From NCBI GenBank assembly GCA_009617715.1, contig VTFK01000110.1, positions 186,001 through 250,000 on the forward strand: a stretch of 64,000 nucleotides of DNA, read 5' to 3'. The translations under genes and the position numbers were made by a program. Under the pieces are notes generated by a model that did no database searches, was not told the DNA's origin, and worked only from the letters and a program-made list of their open reading frames with translations. Of the stretch, positions 22,135 through 33,189 are shown piece after piece. Position 1 is the first letter of the stretch. The number at the start of each line of letters is the position of its first letter. This stretch comes from Plectrocnemia conspersa (Eukaryota > Arthropoda > Insecta > Trichoptera > Polycentropodidae).

Positions 22135-25100
22135 ATGCCACCGGAACGGACGAGCGAAATCCTAAAATTATTTACCGATGGGATTAAAGAGCCTTGGCCG
22201 GACATGGACTTGTCTTCTGTGAGTGATACGCAAATTGCACATATCTATAGAAATTATTAGGAGATGCTTTGTATGTATTTCATTTGATAACGTTGGTTTT
22301 AAAATTTCGCACTAGTCGATGTAATGTATTTTTCAATTCAGTAAAATTACAAATAATAGTTAACGTATTGTGACTACAAATCTCAATAGTCAATTATTTG
22401 CAATTGGTTCCCCATTCTAGTTAATATACTTGTGACAGAAATGCAATTAAAAATATTTTTAATGCAGCATATAAACTACTAGTTTTTTATTTCAATTTAT
22501 TCCTCTTGTATGTAATAGTAATCCTGACTCTTCAGCACAGAATGGGTCTATAATTTAATCGGCAATTTTTATTCAAAAATTCAAAGCAATAATTAACTCT
22601 TTCACCGTGGCTGATATTTTTTCACGCTATTTCGAAATTTGCTGTAAGTTATTTCAATAATTTAAAGTGTTTTTCAACCTTAAATTTTACAAAAACAAAC
22701 ATATTACAAGGTTCAAAGGTTCATGACAAATTTAGGTGCTCGATGCATACTAGCGATTTTTTGATGAATTCTGTAGGTATCGTCAGCGTTCAAAGGGCTA
22801 AGTATATGATTTATAATAATATTTAGTAATATAGCTAATTGTTTATATACTAAACAAATAATCAAAACAAACGCATAAAATATAACATAAACAAATTCAC
22901 ACAATATTCCCTTGGCCGTACTCGTTTTCTTAAGTTGCGTTTACACTGAGCGCAACTATTACGCAGAATAACTCACCCGAGTGCCCACTCGCTCTTCCGA
23001 TTTACACTGAGCGAAACGCTGCACGAAAGAAGGTGAGCCGTCAGTTTGAGCGAGTCTGTCGAGAATGCTGTATTTGAACAAAAAGAAAAGAAAACGAAAC
23101 GAAGTCAACGCTGGTAGAGTCTGTATGATCCCATCAGAATTGGGATTCCATAAAAATTTGTATACGATTCGATGAGGCGGATTATATATGAACATTCCTG
23201 ATTCATTTCCTCGCGTACAAAAAAGTATTGACACATTCACACTACACGCAACAGGGGCGGCGAGCCTCCTTGATGTACGCCTAAAAACCGACTGGAAGGT
23301 GGCTCGCCACAAAATTGACTTGCGCATTAAGTTTCAGGGTGGAGGCCACGTATACACTATGCGAGTTTTAACTCGCGAAATAGTTGCACACACTGTAAAC
23401 GCAACTTTACATTTATCTATTTTTAAATTATCTCTATTTCTTATTAAATACTCGATTAACATATTATTTTATAACTAGTATATAAATACTAAAATATTAA
23501 TCTTTAATATTTCTTGAATATCCAAACATTCCAATTTTTCAATAATACTTCTACAACTAGTAAATCTATTTTTATTTAAAACTACTCTCATTGCCCTATT
23601 TTGTAATTTTTGCAACAACATCTTATCTAATTTATTAAGCATATATAATAACTGTTGCACAATAACAAAGTGGGGCAATATAATAATATTGTAGATTATT
23701 TTTTTGTATTTATACTTTACATATTTCTCATCCTAGATAATATACCTATTTTTCTACTAATTTTATGATTATGTAATTACAATGTTCCTTAAAAGAAATT
23801 TATCTGAAATTACTCCTAAATATTTTATAATATCAACTATTTTTATATTTTTATCTAACATATCTTAAAATTAATAAACATACATTTAGTATAATATATA
23901 ATTTACAACAGCTCCAGTTGGTTAAAATTTCATCGGGCGGTTAACGACTAAGAAACAGATGCAGTTTTTATTTATAAAAAAATTAAATTAAAGATACTAA
24001 TTTCTGTAGTATATTATTGACAAGATAACACAGGGAGGGGTTATTACATGATTAGTCAAAATCTTTATTTAAATTTATATTTACTGAGGATATATCAACT
24101 TATTATTTCTGATATTATTTTATAAAATAATATTTACACGCCAATTCAATTTTATGTACAGAAATATACCCAATTCTTGCAGCCTTTGCCGGACGAGTTT
24201 TTTAGATTCAAGTTATCCAATTAAGGTCACAAAAAATTGGAAATCATCTTAACATTAATAGTAAGCGCATTGCCGACGTCAAATCAAAAAGTAGTCTTTA
24301 TACCAGGGCTCGGCAACCTATGACCCGTGGGTCACCAAGTGACCCGTTTGGTGATTTTAAGTGACCCATTTCAGTTCTGCAAATATAATTTTTTTTAACG
24401 TGTTACGATGTCACGACTAGACCACATATATGTTTGTTAAGACCAAAAATATTCACTAACCCGAATATTTTTTTTTAAAGTCACATTTTAATTATTTTGA
24501 CCCGCAGCCAAAAAAGGTTGCCGAGGCCTGCTTTATACTATACGTTTGTTGTTTATGTCCATTGTATCCTTATTGCATAAACAAATTAATTTCACTTTCC
24601 TTAAAAATAAAATAGATTGATAAGAGAGCTTAACTAATTGTTTATGACAATTAAAATATTTGCTTACTAAATTTAAAATTAACATTTATAGATGAAAACG
24701 TATTTATTTGGTTTCAGTTGCTAGAAGAGTATTTAACAGAAGCGGGTGTCCGACAACTCGATGAAAATGCATATGAAAGAAACCAATATATCAATTTTCC
24801 TGAAGTCACTGTTATTCTTCAACATTCGGCTGCGATATATTGTCGGAAAGTTGATTTTTTATATCGCATGGTCACTAACGCCGTCACCAGAAATAATGAA
24901 ATTCCTGCCAATAGGTACAGCACGTTAACATTAATGTTACACTTCCATCTCAGTCGATGAAGATATAACTTTAGTTTTTTTTATATGTTTCACTCATCTA
25001 TTGTTATATTTTAGTGAAACAGCAAATTTACCAAAAACCGTGGAAAAAACTCCAAGAAAGCAGAGAAGACCTGTCGAACTGTCTGATTTTAAACCTATCA

Positions 25101-27187
25101 ATATAGTGGAATCGCGAGACATCAACATGAAGGAAAACGCTGTAAATAAACCGCTCGCTTTCTTACCTAAGACATTCATGCAGTTTGAAGCGCGTACCAT
25201 TTCCGATGATGACGTACAATTGACGGATTACTCGAATGAACCCTTCGGCCTCATGCGCGACTTTCGTGTCAATTGGAACGTAGACGAGAACTATGCTTTA
25301 TGCGATAACGTCGATTTCTGTAGATTGGAAAGAGCGCCCGTGTCCATTATTAACGATACAATACACACGTCAATGGTCTCTCCGTCGGATTCCGGCCACA
25401 ATTCTGATTCTTACGCTGATTTCGCATTAGATATTATTTCAAGTCCTAGACCGGAAGATGAACCCGATTTAACCGTTTGTATGCCTTTCGCTACTGCTGT
25501 TATTGATAACAAAGTCGTAAAAAAACGAAAAGTCTTATTGGAATCGCCATTAGCGAAAATGCAGACAAAGTACGATATGAAATCGTCGCTTACTGGAACG
25601 TTAAAGGAGGAGTTCTTGATTCCGCTGACTGAATTTTCACTATCCAGCTCCATTCTGCAAAGATTGATACAAATTAGGAAAGGCGAACGAAGGCGCCTGA
25701 AGCGATTCATCGCCGAAGTCGACTCGTGTACTGACATCAACAAAAATTTTAGCGTCAATCAATTATCTTTCAAGTTGAAGAAAGCGGCTCCGATGATTTG
25801 GTCTCGTCGGGACATTCTGAAGAAAATTCGCTTATCTGATTGGCAATCAGATTCCGAAATATACGGTGCGCTGTTTGCTTTATTATATAATTCTTACAAA
25901 TTGTTTGTTCAAGTTTGTGTGCTATTTTTTATGAGTGTATGAAAGCGGTTAACGTACGCGAAACACTTGTACAAAGTTTGTTAGAATTATGCGCTGACCT
26001 AATTATATTTATATTTAAAGGCTTCAGCGATGACGATGATACGACTTCGAAGAGCTTGGAACTTTTAGAACAATCTTGTACGAGGATAGAACTCGGGAAT
26101 GTGGACGACGAAGTTGACTCTCATTCTGTATATACAAACGTCGACGACGTACCAGATAATTGCTATCTCGGTAATAGCCAAGATAATGTACTGGAAGCGA
26201 ATATAGCACTAAGGCGAAAGAGAGAAGAAGAAGCAAATACTGTAAATATTTTAAATTATGCAATTTTAAGTAAAAATTAACTTAATTTTAAATCGATTTT
26301 GCTATTGATATTTTATAACAAAACATAGTTTTGTAATACTTTTGCTCTTACAAAAATACTAATTAGGTCATGGATTTTAATAAAAAAATCTCCATATTTT
26401 TCTTTGTCAGCATGATATAAGTGCATTTGCTGATTTTGATCAGAGAGCACTTTTCAAAAATATCTGAACAAAAGATATAGCCTGTGCCAATACGAAGCAA
26501 GTCGGCATTAAACTATGATATTTTAGAGAAATATGCTGCATATAATGTTATGATATACATATGTTAATAAATAATATTATTAATATTTTGTTTAAGCAAC
26601 AGTATCGAAAATTATTTTTATATTTTATTTTGGTGAAAATTAAAAAAAAAACTAAAATATTAAAAAATTAAAACTGCAGTTTGAATTCAGCTTGTATATT
26701 TATATATAAATAAAATTATTTTATCTTTGCAGCATAAAATTGTGTAATAACAAAATTTTTACGTTTTTTAGGCATCACCGTCGAGCGACATAGCAAAGCG
26801 GGTGGAAGCGTGGCATTTATCACTACAAGAAAAATTAAGGAGGACTGAAAGTCGCGACAAGTTCGATCTACAACTGTACAGCAAAGAAATTTTCGATTCT
26901 TTCGACGGGAATAAAAATTCATTAATAAATTTTGGGCGCGTGGTTGCCACAAAACCCCAAGAAGAAATATCTAGATATTTCTTAACATCCTTGTTCTTGG
27001 TGAGCTACAAACAAATTCTGATTATCTCCATGTTTGTTAAATCTATTTTTAATAAAAATGTTAAACATTTCAGGCAAACAAATCAAAAATCCTCATAGAA
27101 CAGCCAAAGGAGATGAAGTGCGGCGATTTTGATATACATCTTTCATCGACTAACTTCGATGAAGACTTTACGAATATCAGTTTTTAA
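22135..27187 (+). CDS. NCAPH2: Condensin-2 complex subunit H2
   Basis: NCAPH2 is the kleisin of condensin II, which compacts chromosomes. Hand-built exons are 22135-22218, 24718-24914, 25015 to about 25916 or 25934, 26021-26241, 26772-26999 and 27074-27187, giving about 581-587 residues. The N-terminal region with LLEEYLTEAG, INFPEVTVILQHSAAIYCRK and VDFLYRMV matches the conserved H2 N-terminus. A middle acidic region with GLMRDFRVNWNVDEN follows. The C-terminal kleisin winged helix is represented by AKRVEAWHLSLQEKL, FDLQLYSKEIFDSF and EISRYFLTSLFLANKSKI. Junctions keep frame except exon 3 to 4, where two donors (25,917 and 25,935) both restore phase to the acceptor at 26,020. Intron 1 (2.5 kb) is packed with transposon relics. 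Confidence 0.88.
22594..22801. mobile_element. piggyBac-like MITE in NCAPH2 intron 1
   Basis: The left end TTAACTCTTTCACCGTGGCT and the right end, read inverted, TTAGCCCTTTGAACGCTGAC form an imperfect TIR of the TTAACCCTTTG type common in piggyBac-like short elements. The left flank is TTAA; the right is CTAA. It is about 208 bp and has no coding region. Confidence 0.55.
22933..23406. mobile_element. MITE with long TIR and TTA duplication in NCAPH2 intron 1
   Basis: The left end AGTTGCGTTTACACTGAGCG pairs with the right end read inverted, AGTTGCGTTTACAGTGTGTG, and similarity continues about 20 bp further (gcaactatt). Flanks are TTA on both sides (22930-32, 23407-09), as in PIF/Harbinger-type insertion. 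A second internal pair (tttacactgagcg near 23,003 and ctcgcc motifs) hints at subterminal repeats. It is 474 bp, with no transposase. The open frames on both strands here are a by-product of this structure. Confidence 0.7.
23475..23885 (-). pseudogene. Non-LTR retrotransposon reverse transcriptase fragment
   Basis: Minus-strand translation gives KIVDIIKYLGVISDKFLL, then damaged sequence with YVKYKYKKIIYNIIILPHF, then MLLQKLQNRAMRVVLNK, SIIEKLECLDIQEILKIN and LVFIY. This is the conserved end of the reverse transcriptase ORF of jockey/CR1-type LINEs (KYLGV..D; LQ.LQN.A.R.I). Stops and frameshifts occur in the middle. It lies antisense in NCAPH2 intron 1. Confidence 0.8.
24304..24530. mobile_element. 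hAT MITE with perfect 8-bp target duplication, NCAPH2 intron 1
   Basis: It starts CAGGGCTCGGCAACCTATGA and ends AAGGTTGCCGAGGCCTG, an inverted repeat of about 15 bp, flanked on both sides by ctttatac (24296-24303 and 24531-24538, identical). CAGGG termini and 8-bp duplications identify a hAT element. The gacccg/cgggtc motifs just inside each end are also inverted (tgacccgtggg, ttgacccgcagcc). It is 227 bp and noncoding. The perfect duplication suggests a relatively recent insertion. Confidence 0.9.
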
Positions 27188-28563
27188 CTGTAGTTTGAAT
27201 TGGCATCCAGTCTGTAAAGTAAAAAAGGCAAATCAACACTTTTGTGGACTATAAACTAATTTCTAATAGCTTTTTAATAACATCTACGTTATCATTTCTC
27301 AATAACTTCTTTTTTATTTAAAGAAAGCGTCACAACTTGACGGTTGACGGTTTCAGTATAAATATGTAGATATCCGATTTATTACCTAATCTTCCTTTAA
27401 GAAGAGGCTAGTACACTTTTCGTCTGTAATAGTGATCTGTTACTTTGTATATTTAAACAAACATTTGTTTTAACTTATATAAAACCGTTATTATTCTATT
27501 TATGAAATAACGCAGGCTTGCGAATTTTAACCTTTTAAAAATTCATGAGAAAATCGCCCTCAAATAAACATATTTTTTACATCGCATACAAAGTGTAAAG
27601 AGGTGTCGAATTTGTTACATCACTATATATAAACAATGTAAACTTATTAAAAAGTAAAACCGCCGCGGGTCTGTGTAGTTTAAACAAATTTTTCTCCGTC
27701 CACATGAATGAAGAATTGATACAGTATTATATAAGTAATCAATATGTATTAAATCTATGGAGTATTATCTGTGATCTAAAGAGAATATTATATATGTATG
27801 AATGTAAATAAATATTAAGATAATGTAAATTTTGTAAGAAAAGAATCTAAATTTCAATAATTTATGTTCGTTGAATTTCGCTTGCTTATACATTTATATT
27901 TACCAAAGATATCAAGAGGCTTGTGCTGCTTTTTAAAATAATTCCAAAGATTTGATCAATAGTTCATTTGGCAACTTACAATAAATTAATGCTTTAGACT
28001 CGTACAATTTAATACTACTTCAACTTGACTACACGAATATTTGGTTGTTGTTATTTATAATATATTGTATAATTTGTTGTTAACTGTGTATCCATAAAAA
28101 AGTATTTTTTCGTCTGAGTATAATATACAAATTAATAGAATCGTGGTGATCATAAACAAGGGTTTAAAAATTATTTCATACTTATTGTATTTAATAATTT
28201 TAAATACTTTTAGTTTACTACACTAGGATTTACTATAGTTGAATGGGTTTTGTGTGCATATATTTATGAACTAAATTGTTTTTTTAATTTTTTAGTCTTA
28301 TTTTTTTGGAATGGATGGTGGCTCTTATAAAAGTTAATGTTAAGTAGTAAATCATTATTTATTGTATTAATTTGATACAATTTGTCAAAACATTCCAATA
28401 GTCAATTGTAAAAATACTACATAATTATATTAATATGTTTTTAACTGTGCAATATTTCTGTCGGCAATTTTTTTTTAATGTTTATTAACCTTTAAAGATA
28501 TTTTACGAAACAATTTACATACATATTTTAATTTTAATTGACAAAACTTCGCCAATTTAAATA
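27188..28563. other. NCAPH2 3' UTR and AT-rich spacer
   Basis: AT-rich DNA after the NCAPH2 stop. Several AATAAA-type signals occur, for example taaataaatatt near 27,806. The site in use cannot be decided. No further gene before the mariner element. Confidence 0.5.
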
Positions 28564-29673
28564 TTAGGTAATGCAAAAAGAAATGTCGTTTTTTTATAGT
28601 GAGAAAAAAATGTACAATTTTATTTCTGAAAGATAATTTTAATTGTTGTTTATGATATATTGATACAATTTGGGTAATTTTTCGATCTTTCTTCCATAAA
28701 ATTCTTGCGGTTTTCATTTAAAAAATGAATCTAGATGTTTTCGGGCATCTTAAAATGAAATTTTCTTTTCGAAGCGAATGTTCCATAGACCGGAATAAAT
28801 GATAATCTGAGAGTGCTATGTCAGATGTTCCAGATCCAGTTCCTTTATTTTATTTTGTGTATTTTTCGCTGCCCACGGTCTTGCATTCTCGTATTGTAAG
28901 ATGCGCCGTTAATTATTAACTAAAACTGGTTGTTTTTTTAATAATTACGTCTAATCTTCAATTGAGAATAATAGAGTTCGGCTGTAATAGTCTGACCAGG
29001 TTTTAATAATTCATAATGAATAACACCAGAAATATAAAATAACCTATTTTAAAGTCGAAGATTGTCGAGGTGTTGAAACTGACGTTTAGGCATTGTTTTA
29101 TATGTATATTGCTATAAAAGATCCATTTTTAGTCTCAAAAATGGATCGCTTTCATACCTGCCTGTTGGTGAAGAACAAATTATCATACATTGATCCAACA
29201 CCGACGGCAGTAGACTGCAACCCCTGTTTTTTGCTGAGCCTTCTCAAATGATCTTTTACCGTCAACTAGCGACAGCCGATCTCTTCTGATAATTCCTTAA
29301 TGGTTTTGCGCTTATCTAATTCTACCAGTGAGTTGAATAGGTCATCATCGATTTTTTGTGGTCTTCCTAATTTCAGTTTATAACACAATTTTTGCATTAC
29401 GTTAATATTTCCAAATCTGCAAAATACTCCATAAGTTTCACAAATGCTCTCAGTTGCTTCTTTGGGTTTTAATCCCTTGTCAAATAAAAGCAACTGTTTC
29501 TCCTTGATTTATGGCCTCGACATTTTTAGTGTGGGTGAAAATAAAAACAAATGAAGTGAAAACAGAGTAGGAACAGTCAAAATAATAATGCTGACGTACT
29601 TACCTGACCGTAGCCGAAATGAAACTGACTTCAAACCAACACAAAAAATGACATTTCTTTTTGCTTTACCTTA
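28564..29673 (-). mobile_element. Full-length but inactive mariner element (family A)
   Basis: The left end TTAGGTAATGCAAAAAGAAA and the right end read inverted, TAAGGTAAAGCAAAAAGAAA, form a near-perfect TIR of about 28 bp, flanked by TA. The minus strand carries a decayed transposase. Segments are LKPKEATESICETYG and GRPQKIDDDLFNSLVELD (N-terminal helix-turn-helix), NARPWAAKNTQNKIKELDLE (around the second catalytic Asp), IIYSGLWNI, and SFFK with KPQEFYGRKIEKLPKLYQ (C-terminus). It resembles the mariner group whose relative was captured in vertebrate SETMAR. Several stops and frameshifts destroy the ORF. Total length about 1.1 kb, so little has been deleted. Confidence 0.88.
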
Positions 29674-29675
29674 TA

Positions 29676-30759
29676 TTAACACATTACAGGCTGCGATGCA
29701 TTTATGTGTCATTTTTAAATATAGTTAGGAACTACCTACTTATGCATCACTTAATGGACATTTGGCAAAATATATATTTTTTAGTAAAAAAGAGCATTGA
29801 AAAAATAAAATAACTTTTCATTTGCTGTCAGAACAATCATTCGTTTATTTTAACACAATAAAATGTGACAAAAATAGTTGCATGGAGGGCTATTGTTCTC
29901 CGGGTGTAGTTCAGTTGAATCGTATGATGCGCAGACAACCCTTTCACCCTTACTTTTGCTTTTGGAAAAATATAGCAAATGTTTTCTATTAGGTGGAGGA
30001 CAATAATCCTCCGCATGACCAATTGTTTGATATAGAAATGTTTCCTATCTATGATTAACATTACCAAATCTGGCCAAAGCCAGCATCTATACAATTTTTT
30101 CTAACGCTAGTCATTAAAGTTTTATGTCTTGCTCATAAAACTGTAATAACATAATTGATTATGTTTCTTAAATTATTTTTTTATAAATCCTTAATAATTG
30201 ACCTATTTTACATATATAGTAAAAAATAAATAAAAATTATAGCTTATATTACATATTAGTGCATTTTTCACAGATGTTTCAGTTTGAAATTACAATTTAC
30301 GTTTTCAGTGGCCTGTGGTGTTAAAAGAATTACTCGATAAAATTGCGGCATGAGTTGAGCAATGCTTATTTTTTAAAACTTCATATTTAATTTATACTTT
30401 GTTTTCCTTTGTATGATTACTTTTATATTTCCTATTATGTAAGATTATGATTATTATAATGTAACAGAAAAAAGCAGCTGAAAATTATCGTAGAGAAATA
30501 AACTTCAAACGAATGTTTTTAATGTTGTGATTATAAGAGAGCTTGTTCTGTAGAAGTCTTATAAAAAACAATCGCGAAAAATATTTGTTTTTTTATATAT
30601 ATATATATATATAACATACGTATATAATGTAATATATGTCGATATGTTATATTTGTATTTATAATAGTTAAGAAGAGAGTATGTTTAAAAGAAAGGAAAA
30701 GGATTTTATATATAAAAAATATATAATTACAGATTACATTTATTTTTTATTCAACACAT
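29676..30759. other. Noncoding spacer with a possible TM2D2 downstream region
   Basis: An 85-codon minus-strand frame (29,837-30,094) is not recognised. A (TA)n run is at about 30,594-30,612. Poly(A)-type signals for the minus-strand TM2D2 gene lie at 30,739-30,750. Confidence 0.5.
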
Positions 30760-31317
30760 TTAAACATATGGATTCCAATTACTATCGTCTTCCGGGTATA
30801 GCTTGTTTGTGATCAGAAGCACAATATCCAACGCCCACCAAACTCCCAGTCCGCCCAATGTTAACAATTTACCGACTGCTGTCCCGGTCTGTCCCAAGCA
30901 GAACCTATCCATGCCTAAGAATCCCAGGAGGATTGAATATATCAATGTCGTTGTGAAATAATGCGACGAATATTTTATGCATGGAAATCCGTCCCTTAAA
31001 AATGTTCTCTGTCCGAAACACTCAATGTCCTGTAAAACGGTACATTGCACTTTGGTCTTCTCGACGTCTTCGTACCGCACGTTTCCGAATTGCACACAAC
31101 CATGGCCAGCTTCTTCTTTGGCCGTTTTGTTTCCTTTGTGGTCCACCGGCTCATCGCAATGGATGAACTCCATGGGGAGGAAGTTGCATCTGACTAGGGG
31201 CCCTTGAGGGTCGTACTCTTCGGCTGGAGGCGCGTCCGGGGCTAGCGTGGTTTGTATACATTCGATTTTGACAACAAACAGCAATAAAATGAAACCCAAT
31301 TTCATTTTAACACCCAT
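30760..31317 (-). CDS. TM2D2: TM2 domain-containing protein 2
   Basis: A single-exon minus-strand gene of 185 residues. TM2D proteins are two-helix membrane proteins linked in Drosophila to Notch signalling (the TM2D2 orthologue is one of three paralogues). Residues 1-22 form a signal peptide ([20 protein letters not shown]). The lumenal part carries the family's cysteines, including [41 protein letters not shown] and FPCIKYS. The TM2 domain follows: helix 1 (about 122-138, [20 protein letters not shown]), the MDRFCLG motif with the conserved DRF triplet, then [20 protein letters not shown] as helix 2. The ending SNWNPYV resembles the human SNWCTVY. Poly(A) signals (AATAAA on the minus strand) begin only about 10 bases after the stop, so the 3' UTR is very short. 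The human protein is somewhat longer at the N-terminus. Confidence 0.95.
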   Translation of the reverse strand: MGVKMKLGFILLLFVVKIECIQTTLAPDAPPAEEYDPQGPLVRCNFLPMEFIHCDEPVDHKGNKTAKEEAGHGCVQFGNVRYEDVEKTKVQCTVLQDIECFGQRTFLRDGFPCIKYSSHYFTTTLIYSILLGFLGMDRFCLGQTGTAVGKLLTLGGLGVWWALDIVLLITNKLYPEDDSNWNPYV

Positions 31318-31667
31318 TTTAGATTGGATTCACATTACACGACCAGGTAAACAAACGACGTTGCGACAAACGTCAGATTCGCTTGACAGTTGTTGCGGTT
31401 TGGAACATTCTTCGGCGAACACGTTTTTTATGTTGACAACATTTGAAATGTAAAATATTTAATTATTAAAATACAATTATAACTAAAAAATTATTAATCC
31501 CTTTTGTCAATTTCCTGTTATATAATGTCAAAATCAGAATTTTCTGGCATCAATGTTTTTTAACCTAATAAAATTGTTAAAATGTCAGATGCATACATTT
31601 TAAATCAGCACTTAAAGCTAAAAGGCAAATATTCACAAATATTATAATTAAAGTGTTTACGGACCAA
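31318..31667. other. TM2D2 upstream region
   Basis: It should contain the TM2D2 5' UTR and promoter. A somewhat GC-richer stretch (31,330-31,420) directly precedes the ATG. No TATA box is clear at a sensible distance. Confidence 0.4.
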
Positions 31668-31913
31668 TTAATATTTCAAATAATTAATGTAATTATTATG
31701 AAATTGTCGTAATTCAAGGATGTCCATAAAATGGTTCACGGACTTATTGATTTCAAAATATATTCGTATGGTTAGCGAATTCTGTTGACGACCGTTTCGC
31801 CTGTTGTATGCGTTTGTGAACACCATCTTACAGCGTTCGAAAATGTCCCCGTTTTGACAGCCAATCGTTACGGAATCGTCGGACCACGCCGAGCTTAATA
31901 AAATCTTATACAC
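31668..31913 (-). CDS. Unassigned 81-codon frame, possible exon or relic
   Basis: The minus-strand open frame begins MYKILLSSAWSDDSVTIGCQ, continues CKMVFTNAYNRRNGRQQ and ends with a charged, possibly helical segment (IRIYFEINKSVNHFMDIL...). Its base composition is less AT-rich than the flanks and the residues look protein-like (Trp, Cys and Asp spread evenly). I cannot assign a family. No partner exon was found on either side. It could be a single-exon small gene, the last exon of a larger gene, or a transposon fragment, since retroelement pieces lie immediately upstream. Confidence 0.3.
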   Translation of the reverse strand: MYKILLSSAWSDDSVTIGCQNGDIFERCKMVFTNAYNRRNGRQQNSLTIRIYFEINKSVNHFMDILELRQFHNNYINYLKY

Positions 31914-31959
31914 AAGTACGTGTTTTTAGATTCAGACCCAAAAACTAACCAGCACGCGT

Positions 31960-32100
31960 ATCCCTAGACGCAAGATATTTTGCCAATAGCAAACCTGCTA
32001 TCGGCAAAATGGTGGTTGTCAAGGAGAACAACTTACCACCGTTGCAATGGGTGATCGGCCGCATTGAAGCAATTCACTCAGAATCCTTACACGCAACAAA
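31960..32100 (+). pseudogene. LTR retrotransposon integrase C-terminal fragment (BEL/Pao-like)
   Basis: Plus-strand translation gives RYFANSKPAIGKMVVVKE followed by NNLPPLQWVIGRIEAIHS. The pattern G..V.VKE.NLPPL.W..GRI...H is the hallmark of the integrase C-terminal region of insect BEL/Pao retrotransposons. Only about 40 residues are present, with no LTR next to it. Confidence 0.75.
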
Positions 32101-32124
32101 TTCTTTATATACAGCCTTTTTTAT

Positions 32125-32205
32125 TTTTTACTTTGCCAGTTACTATCGCTAATGTAGAACGTACATTTATCAAATTAAATTAATTCAGGATTTTAAAATA
32201 AATTC
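32125..32205 (+). pseudogene. hAT transposase C-terminal fragment
   Basis: Plus-strand translation gives FTLPVTIANVERTFIKLN, a stop, then FRIL. It matches the hAT dimerisation-domain motif (LPVT.A..ERSFS.LK.IK..LRS). It is a very short relic starting within 30 bp of the BEL/Pao fragment, so two unrelated transposon ends are joined here. Confidence 0.65.
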
Positions 32206-32989
32206 AATCAATCAATCTATTTTTTTTTTGTAGACTTAGTGAACTTGTATATAAGCAATTGATCATAAATAAAAACAAAAAAGTAGCTGCAAGACATGAT
32301 TCCAGAATTTTCAAACATGAGGCGAGGAAAAACATTTAAAATCTGTATGTTTATTAATTTAATTTTAATGACAAAAAATATTAAGGGATGGGGTAGCTTT
32401 TTACGGTCCGCGTGCCTCAGATTTCGACAGGAAAATAAATTAATATTTCTTATAAACAGAAATATGGAAAAGGTCATTTAAAATCATTCTTTCTATATTT
32501 AAAAAAAACGAGGCATATTTATGTTAAAGCCCTTAAAAAAATTCTCTGTTTAAGTGTGCCAATAGGAACTTTACTTCAGCTTTTCTAATTAAATTTTCAT
32601 TAAATGACATGCATTTTTCTGGCCGGATTAAAAAGAGGGGAAATGCCCCCACCTGCTTCCCAAATATCCTCCCTGTGTGTTTACGGTGTTTGTCCCCCAC
32701 ATAAATAATACTTTTTGTAAGAATGTTTCGAAAATTCCACGTTGTTTAATATGTAGATATATTACATGCGTATTTATTTAAAGCGCGGAATAAAGTACCG
32801 GGTTTTAACAACGAATGTCATAAAACGATTCAAGCAGTAAAGCGTTTTGAATTTCTGGATATGCATAATCATTAAAAAAAATATAAAGAGAGAGCGTTTC
32901 AGATGTATAATTAAGTTTTGACGCAGGCCTGTATTTAAATTTTCCGTTTCATATGAATTGAATGTCATGGGTTATTAATATATACTTTG
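32206..32989. other. Noncoding AT-rich DNA
   Basis: Nothing is recognised. Short frames on both strands at 32,217-32,481 are AT-driven. Confidence 0.5.
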
Positions 32990-33176
32990 GCTACGGGAGG
33001 GGACAGATTAAGCCGCTGCAGTAGTATGTTTTTTGCTGATTTATGATTTTGTTTACGTGGTGCTTTAAGTTTAACGGGGTGCGGGCCTGCAACCGCGCAC
33101 GAACGCTGAAGGTTGCCAGTCGAGAGAATCCGCCACTCCAGTGCTACCAGAGTGCTGCCAAGTTTTGCCCATAAAA
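32990..33176 (-). repeat. LTR copy R1 of the TGTTATGG family (diverged)
   Basis: On the minus strand it starts with a diverged tttatgggcaaaacttgg, passes through ctctcgactggcaacc and the ctactgcagcggct core, and ends near ccctcccgtagcc. It abuts copy R2, and both are preceded on the minus strand by tttattcagg, so R1 and R2 probably arose from one nested or recombined element. Confidence 0.6.
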
Positions 33177-33189
33177 ACCTGAATAAAGC

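Noticed and set aside
22959..23478. Opposed 122- and 96-codon frames
   Set aside because: They lie within a TIR-bearing MITE in NCAPH2 intron 1 and overlap each other. No protein similarity recognised.
24994..25758. Minus-strand frames of 68 and 115 codons across NCAPH2 exon 3
   Set aside because: They are antisense shadows of a well-supported coding exon.
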